This document shows, piece after piece, positions 1 through 5,300 of a DNA stretch of 5,519 nt (within the stretch, counting starts at the first letter, position 1; each line of letters starts with the position of its first letter). The stretch comes from Elusimicrobiota bacterium (GTDB taxonomy: Bacteria; Elusimicrobiota; Elusimicrobia; 2-02-FULL-39-32). The DNA is taken from NCBI GenBank assembly GCA_016193115.1, contig JACPSV010000283.1, positions 1 to 5,519 of the forward strand, given 5' to 3'. The notes below the pieces were generated by a model. The model made no database searches, was not told the DNA's origin, and was given only the letters and a program-made list of their open reading frames with translations. Both the position numbers and the translations under genes were made by a program.

Positions 1-1265
1 AGGTGGAGACAACCATTATTTTCGTTCAGTTGAATATTTTTCAAAATCAGCTGCGGATACTTCTCAATCAACTTCTTCTCAAGTTTTTGTGTTAAGTTTC
101 TCATTTTAACGGCCAAGAGCCGGCTGTCGGGTCCCGGAGTCCGGACTTGTGTAAAATATTTTCTAGGCTCATCTTTTTTCTCTTGATTTTCGATCCAAAC
201 ACATCCGGGCGCCATTTCGCCGTTGGGTCCCCTGTCTCGATCAATACGAATGGTCACTAAATCTTCTCCCCAATTTTCCACCCCGCCAACGTCCTTAATG
301 CCTCCCACCTGGATCACTCCTGTCCTATCCAGACGATGGTTAAAAATAATAATCGCTGGATTTTCTTCCAGAAGCTTTCTCAATTTAACTTTGCTCAGTC
401 TTTTAGCGTATTGCAATAAAAGTGTTCCCTCTGGGGTTCTTACTTCTTTAACGGGTTCCCGAGAAGACGCCGTTCCGGCCGTCACGGGCGGAATAATGAA
501 AGCGGGCGAATCGCGGGCTGGCGATGGTTTTTTCTCTTTAGACGGAGATAGAGCGATTGCGGGATATTCCCATAAAATAGAGTTCGTCCGAATATCGCGC
601 AATTCGGAGTAACCGATCTGTTCGAATTGATGTTTATAGGATTTAATCGAGTCATCGTCGGTTAAAAAGAATGTGGGTATGCCGATAGAGAGAGCGGAGG
701 CCAGAATCAGAGCCAGAAGAGGCGGTCGCGCGTAATCTAAGGCCAAAGATAGTTTTTCCCTGAGAGTGGAAAATAGAATATTGGAAACATTTTTGGTTCC
801 GGACAGAAGGTCGCCATTTCTATGGGCGCCTTTTGTGAATTCGATCAAAAAGTTGGTTCGGGAATTCTTGCCTTGATAGGCGCCGGGGAGATAAATTTTC
901 CCATCCATCTCAATGGTGGCCGCAAAAAATAAGCGGTTTTCGATCGTGTCTAGGATATCGTCAATTTGATGGGAGAGAGCGGGATCGCTTTGCTTTTGCA
1001 GAAGCCGGAGACGCTGCGAATATTGGGACAGGAGCTTGGGAAAATCTTTGGGAGAGAGCGGTTTTCTTGAAAACACTCCGGAGTTTTCGGTTAACGAGTC
1101 AGTTCGGAGATGCGAAACATGAGAATAGGACGATTTAAACGCAGAACCGCTTCCCGCTCCAATATAAGGAGGGGCGATCATGGAAAACAACAGGCTACTC
1201 GCCAAGAGAATAGAAATTCCCTTGAGACAAAACCTGTTTCTTTTACGAACCCAGAATTTGATCAC
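1..1265 (-). CDS. Unrecognised exported or membrane-anchored protein, partial (C-terminus beyond left edge)
   Basis: An open frame of 421 codons without a stop runs off the left edge. The start chosen is GTG at 1265-1263, because an in-frame TGA lies only three codons upstream (1274-1272). A GGAG sits about 13 nt upstream, which is rather far. The N-terminus looks like a Sec signal or anchor: basic residues 3-15 (KFWVRKRNRFCLK), then a hydrophobic stretch around 17-33. A second hydrophobic segment at about 181-201 (PPLLALILASALSIGIPTFF) is likely to span the membrane. Between them lies a mostly polar region of about 150 residues, including DGKIYLPGAYQG near 121-132. After the second segment comes a Pro/Ser-rich linker (about 238-280), then a region that looks globular (about 283-421) with DRTGVIQVGGIKDVGG and a Lys-rich helix near 390-402. 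I do not recognise a family. Being on the cobamide operon strand may be coincidence. The frame is certain; the function is unknown. Confidence 0.8.
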   Translation of the reverse strand, partial: MIKFWVRKRNRFCLKGISILLASSLLFSMIAPPYIGAGSGSAFKSSYSHVSHLRTDSLTENSGVFSRKPLSPKDFPKLLSQYSQRLRLLQKQSDPALSHQIDDILDTIENRLFFAATIEMDGKIYLPGAYQGKNSRTNFLIEFTKGAHRNGDLLSGTKNVSNILFSTLREKLSLALDYARPPLLALILASALSIGIPTFFLTDDDSIKSYKHQFEQIGYSELRDIRTNSILWEYPAIALSPSKEKKPSPARDSPAFIIPPVTAGTASSREPVKEVRTPEGTLLLQYAKRLSKVKLRKLLEENPAIIIFNHRLDRTGVIQVGGIKDVGGVENWGEDLVTIRIDRDRGPNGEMAPGCVWIENQEKKDEPRKYFTQVRTPGPDSRLLAVKMRNLTQKLEKKLIEKYPQLILKNIQLNENNGCLH

Positions 1266-1310
1266 AATAAGTCAGCGACTCCATGACGCGCGTTACGCGT
1301 ACTGTGATCA

Positions 1311-1341
1311 AGTATAGAAATTATAAAGAAATTCCTCTCAA
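1311..1341 (-). promoter_or_regulatory. Possible sigma-70-type promoter for the leftmost gene
   Basis: Read on the minus strand, TTGAGA (1341-1336) is followed after 19 bases by TATACT (1316-1311), about 45 bases before the GTG start at 1265. A perfect TATAAT also lies at 1325-1320, but it has no good -35 box at 16-18 bases. The spacing is long and the region is A/T-rich, so a chance match is possible. It is offered because the stretch separates the cobamide operon from the leftmost gene. Confidence 0.3.
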
Positions 1342-1370
1342 ACTTTTTGTAACAAAATTGTAAAAAGTTT
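1340..1370. repeat. A/T-rich inverted repeat (possible operator or weak hairpin)
   Basis: AAACTTTTT (1340-1348) and AAAAAGTTT (1362-1370) are perfect 9-base inverted arms around a 13-base spacer that can pair a little further. Read on the minus strand there is no T-run just after it, so it is not a good intrinsic terminator. It overlaps the -35 box of the possible promoter, so a protein-binding site is conceivable. The function is unknown. Confidence 0.45.
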
Positions 1371-1372
1371 CT

Positions 1373-1488
1373 GTTGCGAAACGCCCCTTTTTACGTCATT
1401 CCCGCGAAAGCGGGAATCTAGTCGGCGAAAAATATGTTCTGGATTCCCGCTTTCGCGGGAATGACGGTGGTAAAGGCTGTTTCGCAAC
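1373..1488. repeat. Nested palindromic repeat element, MITE/REPIN-like
   Basis: Two 24-base units, 1395-1418 and 1442-1465, are exact inverted copies of each other across a 23-base spacer. Each unit is itself a hairpin: ATTCCCGC, a four-base loop (GAAA or TTTC), GCGGGAAT (1398-1417 and 1443-1462). Outer arms GTTGCGAAAC (1373-1382) and GTTTCGCAAC (1479-1488) are also exact inverted copies. The DNA between inner and outer arms is similar but gapped, so the whole 116 bases form an imperfect inverted repeat. The core fits ATTCCC-N8-GGGAAT, the form of the neisserial dRS3 repeat. Such units are dispersed in many genomes and translate as 'VIPAKAGIQ' or 'SRFRGND'. No transposase is encoded. Its right part (1418-1488) overlaps the end of the ParB/SerK-like gene and provides the stop codon. 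Confidence 0.85.
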
Positions 1489-1918
1489 GGTCCCATGTAG
1501 GCTGCAATTGAAAACTTTCCATCCTTAGGATAGAAAGGGGGACGGGGAATGCGTTGGGTTCGGATCGTAGGACGTGGAAGGAGGAGCGGGGCGGGAACAG
1601 GTTTCCGGATAGAGCGGATTGGATGACGAGTTCTTTGCTCATTTTTGAAACGGAGGCGCCCGGACAAATTTGAACTTCGATCTCTTGACTTCGGTAATCG
1701 AAGAGAAGGCAGGGAGCCGAAGAACAGCCCAACTCTTTCAGAGCTTGAAGACGGTGATGTCCGTTCAAAACAATATTGGATCCGGAATCTACCCAAAGGG
1801 GAGACAGGACTTCTCCCGATTTAGAAATCTCTTCTTTAATTTTACAAACTCTCTCCAGGATAGTTTTCTCGTGAGGTTTGAGTTCAGGTATGGGTAGGAG
1901 TTGAACAGAAAAATACAC
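1418..1918 (-). CDS. ParB/SerK-like domain protein, candidate free amino-acid kinase, last gene of the cobamide operon
   Basis: A 166-residue protein from GTG at 1918, four bases after the cbiF stop. An ATG at 1966 would add 16 residues by overlapping cbiF; neither start has a clear ribosome binding site, but the family domain begins right after the GTG. Visible motifs are LLPIPELKPHE (7-17), VLNGHHRLQALKELG (50-64) and SGNLFPPRSSFHVL (104-117). This is the pattern of the ParB-like fold in free serine kinases (archaeal SerK, staphylococcal SbnI), where the Glu of KPHE is catalytic and the tail resembles YSPKTTRHVLP. The protein is shorter than SerK (about 240 aa) and has NGHHR where SerK has DGHHR. 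Residues ~145-166, including VIPAKAGIQ, are translated from the palindromic repeat. Its place in a cobamide operon suggests making L-threonine or L-serine phosphate for the nucleotide-loop linker; this is inference. A DNA-binding or regulatory role is the alternative. Confidence 0.8.
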   Translation of the reverse strand: MYFSVQLLPIPELKPHEKTILERVCKIKEEISKSGEVLSPLWVDSGSNIVLNGHHRLQALKELGCSSAPCLLFDYRSQEIEVQICPGASVSKMSKELVIQSALSGNLFPPRSSFHVLRSEPNAFPVPLSILRMESFQLQPTWDRCETAFTTVIPAKAGIQNIFFAD

Positions 1919-1922
1919 GGTT

Positions 1923-2690
1923 CTAAACCGAAGCCCGGCGAAACGCGTGGCTGAAACCAGCGTCATAGAGACGGGACTTGTATCCGTGCGCGGTTAAGAA
2001 CTTGCCGATCATAATTAAGGCCGTCATCGTTATTTTTTCCCGGCGTATCATGGAGTCTAGCTGCGAAAGCGTGCCGCGAAATATCTTCTGGTCGGGCCAG
2101 CTTGCTTTGTAGACGATAGCGATAGGCGTGTCTGCAGGATAGACGGCCAGCAATTTTTCCTGAACGGATTTGGCTAGGACCGCGCTCAAAAAAAGAATCA
2201 GAGTGGATTCGTGTTTAGCCAGATCTTCCAATTTTTCTTTAGGAGGCATTTTGGTTCTGCCTTCCGCGCGGGTGAGAATTACGGTTTGCGTGAGGTCGGG
2301 AATGGTTAAGGACGCTTGCAGAGCGGACGCGGCAGCGGTAAATGAGCTGACCCCCGGCACAATCTCAACCGTAATTTCTTCTTCCTGCAAGAGATCGCTC
2401 ATCTCTTCCACGGCTCCGAAAATCATCGGGTCTCCGGAGGCGAGCCGCACCACGCATTTGCCTTCTTTGCAGGGAGGCACCAATGCTTGGCGTATCTCTT
2501 CCAGATTCATCTTAGCGCTGTCATGGAGAACGCAATCTTTCTTGGCGTACTCTAAAAGACTTGGGTTCACCAACGAGCCGGCATACACAAGGACGTCGGC
2601 TCTCTCGATGAGCTCCTTCCCTTTGATCGTCAAGAGTTTGGGGTCTCCCGGCCCCGCGCCGACAAAATATATTTTTCGTTCTTGGTTCAT
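1923..2690 (-). CDS. cbiF: Cobalt-precorrin-4 C11-methyltransferase (CbiF; CobM homologue)
   Basis: A 255-residue member of the SAM-dependent tetrapyrrole methylase family that transfers a methyl group to C11 of the contracted corrin ring, in the cytoplasm. Family signatures in order: GAGPGD (11-16), VYAGSLVN (35-42), RLASGDPMIFGA (82-93), EIVPGVSSFTAAAS (109-122), RAEGRT (141-146), YKASWPD (194-200) and the CbiF/CobM tail SRLYDAGFSHAFR (239-251). The length is typical. The start is ATG at 2690-2688, one base after the cobO stop (2694-2692). An upstream in-frame ATG at 2750 would add 20 residues with no family counterpart and overlap cobO by 59 bases, so it was rejected. The ribosome binding site is weak (GAG about 8 bases upstream), so coupling to cobO translation is likely. 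CbiF is preferred to CobM because a CbiG-type gene lies in the same operon. Confidence 0.95.
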   Translation of the reverse strand: MNQERKIYFVGAGPGDPKLLTIKGKELIERADVLVYAGSLVNPSLLEYAKKDCVLHDSAKMNLEEIRQALVPPCKEGKCVVRLASGDPMIFGAVEEMSDLLQEEEITVEIVPGVSSFTAAASALQASLTIPDLTQTVILTRAEGRTKMPPKEKLEDLAKHESTLILFLSAVLAKSVQEKLLAVYPADTPIAIVYKASWPDQKIFRGTLSQLDSMIRREKITMTALIMIGKFLTAHGYKSRLYDAGFSHAFRRASV

Positions 2691-2691
2691 T

Positions 2692-3234
2692 CTACATCTC
2701 AATTCCGATTTGCGCACGGATGCCGCTTTTGAGAGGATGTTTGACCGCATGGACGTCTGAGACGAGGTCTGCTATCTCCATCAAAGGTTGCGGGGCGTTT
2801 CGGCCCGTGATCACCACGTGCATGTTCGAATCCCTCTTTTTTAAGACTGAGATGACATCCTCCAAGGGCAGCCAGCCATAGTTGATGGGATAAGTCAGTT
2901 CGTCCAGTATCACGAGATCATATTTTCCGGACTCAATCACGTTTCGACACGTGTTCCAGCATTCTCGCGCGAGAGACTTGTCCGTCTCAATATTCTTGGA
3001 TTCCCAACTGAACCCGTCTCCCAGAGGTTGTATTTCAACGCCCAATTTTTCCGCCAACAGGTGTTCCCCATAAATATGTTTTTTGCTTTTTAGGAATTGA
3101 AGCATAATGACCTTGAAATTTCGTCCTAAAGCCCTGAAGAGAAGTCCCAGAGCCGCTGTCGTTTTTCCTTTCCCGTCACCGGTATGGATCATCAAGAGTC
3201 CGCGCCTGGGACCCGGCTGAATTTCACGTTCCAA
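2692..3234 (-). CDS. cobO: Cob(I)alamin / ATP:corrinoid adenosyltransferase (CobO/BtuR/CobA type)
   Basis: A 180-residue P-loop enzyme that transfers adenosyl from ATP to the cobalt of a reduced corrinoid (EC 2.5.1.17). Residues show the Walker A motif TGDGKGKT (18-25) followed by TAALGLLFRALG, GDGFSWESK (72-80), the Walker B region YDLVILDELTYPINYGWL (105-122), VITGRNAP (141-148) and the C-terminal KHPLKSGIRAQIGIE (165-179). All are diagnostic of the CobA/CobO/BtuR family, as distinct from the unrelated PduO and EutT types. The start is TTG at 3234, inside the end of the cbiH-cbiL gene (11-base overlap), with GAGGT 8 bases upstream. An ATG at 3192 would begin directly before the P-loop strand and lacks the usual N-terminal segment, so TTG is preferred. 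The gene sits between two ring-methylase genes, which fits adenosylation being made together with de novo ring synthesis. Confidence 0.95.
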   Translation of the reverse strand: MEREIQPGPRRGLLMIHTGDGKGKTTAALGLLFRALGRNFKVIMLQFLKSKKHIYGEHLLAEKLGVEIQPLGDGFSWESKNIETDKSLARECWNTCRNVIESGKYDLVILDELTYPINYGWLPLEDVISVLKKRDSNMHVVITGRNAPQPLMEIADLVSDVHAVKHPLKSGIRAQIGIEM

Positions 3235-4900
3235 CTACGGTGACCTCTTCGTTTTCCGGCTCTTCTACCGAGAGGACTCGTTTTTTCTTTACAATTAAAA
3301 GAGACATGTACCCAATTTTCTCTCTTTTAACTGTTCTCAAATCTCTTTCGATGGTTTGTTCCGGAGTCCCAAGATAGCTAAAGAGCGCCCCCTGTTCTAA
3401 GAGTCCTTTAGATTCCAGGATTTCTAAAACTTTTGGCAGTTTGGAACCGACCTTAAAAAGCACGATCGTATCGTAATTGTCCAAAGCATCCTCGACGTTG
3501 CTGGCGTCACGGTTAACAGGAACAAAAGCGACACGGTCTTTTCCTTCACTGATGGCAGAGTCCATGGCGCTGGCTGCAAACTGGTAAGAACTAATTCCGG
3601 GGATGGTTTCCCAAACCAGATCGGGAGCTTTAATTTTCAACGTTTTCAGAAGATAGAAATAGGTGCTGTAAATCATGGGGTCGCCCAGCGTTACAAAGAC
3701 GGCGTCTTGACCTTGAGAAAGAACAGAAATCACTTTCTCCGCGGCCATGTTCCAGTGATTTTCCAGTTCCTTGCGGTCTTTCGTCATGGGGAAGAAAAGC
3801 GTGTGGAATTTTACGCCTTCTTTTAAGTAGGGTTCAATGATGTTCAAGGCCATGCTTTCGTCCGTTCCGCTGGAAGAAGGGTAAAATATGTTTTCCACTT
3901 TGCTCAAAATCTCAACGGCGCGAACCGTGAGAAGCTTGGAATCGCCCGGCCCCACACCAATCCCGTAGAGTGTTCCCCAGCTAGATTCCGGCTTTCGTCG
4001 GAATGACGGAATGGATGCATTTTTCACAGCAATCTCTTCTACCCTCTTGTAGGGGCTGTCCAGAATGTCTGTTCTCAGGGAAATGCCGCGGCTCTGTCCT
4101 TCTTTGACGGAACTTGTGTTCAAATCATATTTGTTCTTGTAACCCCGCGGTGTCACGATAAAATCGAGATAACGGTAACTGTTAGTGTTTCCGATGATCA
4201 CGGTCGTCAGCATGCCGATTTCATGCTGGAGCATTTCTGCCAGGGTGGTGACCACAATTTGTTCCATGTCCCGTTTGCAGGATTTTACCAGTCCCACGGG
4301 AGTTTCGGGAGAGCGGTACTTGAGAAGTATCTTTTGAGTCTCCTGAATCTGGCGGGTGCGGCGTCCGCTTTTGGGATTGTAGAGAGCAATCACGAAATCC
4401 GCTTTGGCGGCGGCTTCGATCCGTTCCCGAATCACGTCCCAAGGGGTAAGAAGATCGGAAAGGGATATGGAACAAAAATCGTGCATCAGAGGCGCGCCTA
4501 AAACGGAAGCGCAGGAGGTCAATGCGGTGACTCCCGGCACGATCTCCACGGCGATGTCCTTACCGGGCATCCATCCTTTTTCCTTCAAAAGCTCAAAGCA
4601 AGGACCGGCCATCCCGTAAATGCCCACATCTCCGCTGGATATGAGAGCGACTTTCTTCCCTTCGTATGCCAGATCAATCGCTTTCCTAGCGCGCGCCAAC
4701 TCTTCCGTCATGCCGGTATAGATAACCTGCTTTCCGTCGATTAGTTCCTGGACTAAATGAATGTAGGTTCTGTAACCGATCACGATTTCTGATTCCGCGA
4801 TGGCTTCTTTTGCGCGGAATGTGATGTGGTCATGATCCCCCGGCCCGAAGCCAATCAGAGCGAGTTTTCCCAGCGAGAGATTTGAATTCTGCTCGGTCAT
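3224..4900 (-). CDS. cbiHL: Fused CbiH-CbiL: cobalt-precorrin-3 C17-methyltransferase + cobalt-factor II/precorrin-2 C20-methyltransferase
   Basis: A 558-residue, two-domain tetrapyrrole methylase. The N-terminal domain (~11-256) is CbiH/CobJ: GFGPGD (17-22), LISSGDVGIYGMAG (86-99), EIVPGVTALTSCASVLGAPL (119-138), SDLLTPW (148-154) and IALYNPKSGRR (171-181). It methylates C17 and contracts the ring. The C-terminal domain (~309-541) is CbiL/CobI: GIGVGPGD (313-320), VTLGDPMIYSTYFYLL (403-418) and ETIPGISSYQFAASA (431-445). It methylates C20, the step just before. Both have glycine-rich SAM-binding loops and look complete. The linker (~257-308) is polar and contains PSFRRKPESS (298-307), encoded by a copy of a dispersed palindromic repeat. 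The ATG at 4900 overlaps the upstream stop as ATGA, with AAGGAG 10 bases before it. The frame stays open through the linker, so this is a true fusion unless the assembly hides an error. Confidence 0.95.
   Translation of the reverse strand: MTEQNSNLSLGKLALIGFGPGDHDHITFRAKEAIAESEIVIGYRTYIHLVQELIDGKQVIYTGMTEELARARKAIDLAYEGKKVALISSGDVGIYGMAGPCFELLKEKGWMPGKDIAVEIVPGVTALTSCASVLGAPLMHDFCSISLSDLLTPWDVIRERIEAAAKADFVIALYNPKSGRRTRQIQETQKILLKYRSPETPVGLVKSCKRDMEQIVVTTLAEMLQHEIGMLTTVIIGNTNSYRYLDFIVTPRGYKNKYDLNTSSVKEGQSRGISLRTDILDSPYKRVEEIAVKNASIPSFRRKPESSWGTLYGIGVGPGDSKLLTVRAVEILSKVENIFYPSSSGTDESMALNIIEPYLKEGVKFHTLFFPMTKDRKELENHWNMAAEKVISVLSQGQDAVFVTLGDPMIYSTYFYLLKTLKIKAPDLVWETIPGISSYQFAASAMDSAISEGKDRVAFVPVNRDASNVEDALDNYDTIVLFKVGSKLPKVLEILESKGLLEQGALFSYLGTPEQTIERDLRTVKREKIGYMSLLIVKKKRVLSVEEPENEEVTVVGT
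3981..4009. repeat. Diverged half-copy of the palindromic repeat, in frame inside the cbiH-cbiL linker
   Basis: Positions 3981-4009 match the unit at 1439-1467 at 25 of 29 bases. The hairpin is kept: ATTCCGGC (3985-3992), loop TTTC, GTCGGAAT (3997-4004). One C-G pair has become G-C by a change on both sides, and another change gives a G.T pair, so the two arms changed together. On the minus strand it reads as PSFRRKPESS, residues 298-307 of the fusion protein. Only one hairpin unit is present, not the inverted pair seen at 1373-1488. Confidence 0.75.
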
Positions 4901-5286
4901 GACACTTTTACTCCTTCCGGATGCAAAAAGAATTGAACTATCTTTTCAAAGGCGTTCCATCCCAATTCTCGAACACGGATCGCATGCAGTTTGAGTGATT
5001 CCCGTGTGATCCGACCCAAATAAAGTTGGTCCTGAGCGCGATTGATCTTATAATTCCCCCCTTCCTCAACGCAGTCCAGTTCCAAACCCAGGGAATCTAA
5101 AGTAGAAACGAACTCTTTCATTTTTTGCGGCGACAGGATAAAAGACTCTTTAGGTTGAAAACTGACCAGAGGAATTTCCATGGCGCCCATATATAATTTC
5201 ACCCTATGATTAGAGATCGGTAAACTTTTGGGGCGACTCCAGTCGTGAGATTCCAGCTCTGCCCAAATCGTCTTCAGTTCATCCAT
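4897..5286 (-). CDS. Hypothetical 129-aa protein between cbiG and cbiH-cbiL
   Basis: I do not recognise this protein. It is a small soluble-looking protein with no signal peptide and no membrane segment. It has one cysteine (in LELDCVEEGG) and mixed alpha/beta-like composition: a probable helix at 51-66 (LSPQKMKEFVSTLDSL), a possible strand near 82-90 (DQLYLGRIT) and an amphipathic helix over 104-121 (IRVRELGWNAFEKIVQFF). No nucleotide-binding or metal-binding motif is visible. It is a real gene by context: AGGGAGA lies 7 bases before the ATG at 5286, it starts 14 bases after the cbiG stop, and its TGA overlaps the ATG of cbiH-cbiL (ATGA), so the two are probably translationally coupled. Base and codon use resembles the neighbours. 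A role in cobamide synthesis, for example as a partner of the fused methylase or of CbiG, is guesswork from position. Confidence 0.8.
   Translation of the reverse strand: MDELKTIWAELESHDWSRPKSLPISNHRVKLYMGAMEIPLVSFQPKESFILSPQKMKEFVSTLDSLGLELDCVEEGGNYKINRAQDQLYLGRITRESLKLHAIRVRELGWNAFEKIVQFFLHPEGVKVS
4911..4916 (-). promoter_or_regulatory. Ribosome binding site of cbiH-cbiL
   Basis: AAGGAG (4916-4911) lies 10 bases before the ATG at 4900, inside the 3' end of the preceding 129-aa gene. It supports this start and shows that the fusion gene can recruit ribosomes itself as well as through the ATGA overlap. Confidence 0.7.
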
Positions 5287-5300
5287 GACACGTTCTCCCT

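Noticed and set aside
223..612. Plus-strand open frame of 129 codons
   Set aside because: It lies opposite the long minus-strand frame that covers 1-1265, has low-complexity Ser/Pro/Leu composition and no family signature. It is a shadow.
1395..1465. CRISPR array or intrinsic terminator at the repeated palindromes
   Set aside because: There are only two copies, they are inverted rather than direct, and the spacer is 23 bases; there is no T-run after either hairpin on either strand.
1338..1796. Minus-strand open frame of 152 codons containing SRESGNPEHIFRRLDSRFRGND-type peptide
   Set aside because: It overlaps the SerK-like gene in another frame, its C-terminal half is the repeat read in a different frame, and the rest is Arg/Pro-rich and unlike any family.
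1418..1966. Chromosome-partitioning ParB
   Set aside because: There is no helix-turn-helix or C-terminal dimer domain, and the motif is GHHR rather than the GERR of ParB CTPases; there is no parA neighbour. The similarity is to the small SerK-like branch.
2688..2750. Upstream ATG start (2750) for cbiF
   Set aside because: It would add 20 residues unlike the family and overlap cobO by 59 bases; the family N-terminus starts at MNQERKIYFVGAGPGD.
2170..2760. Plus-strand open frame of 196 codons
   Set aside because: It lies entirely opposite cbiF and the end of cobO, both of which have complete family motifs; its Ser/Arg/Thr-rich sequence is typical of an antisense shadow.
4221..4619. Several short open frames on both strands within 4221-4619
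   Set aside because: They all lie inside the CbiH domain region of the fusion gene, which has clear family motifs in its own frame.
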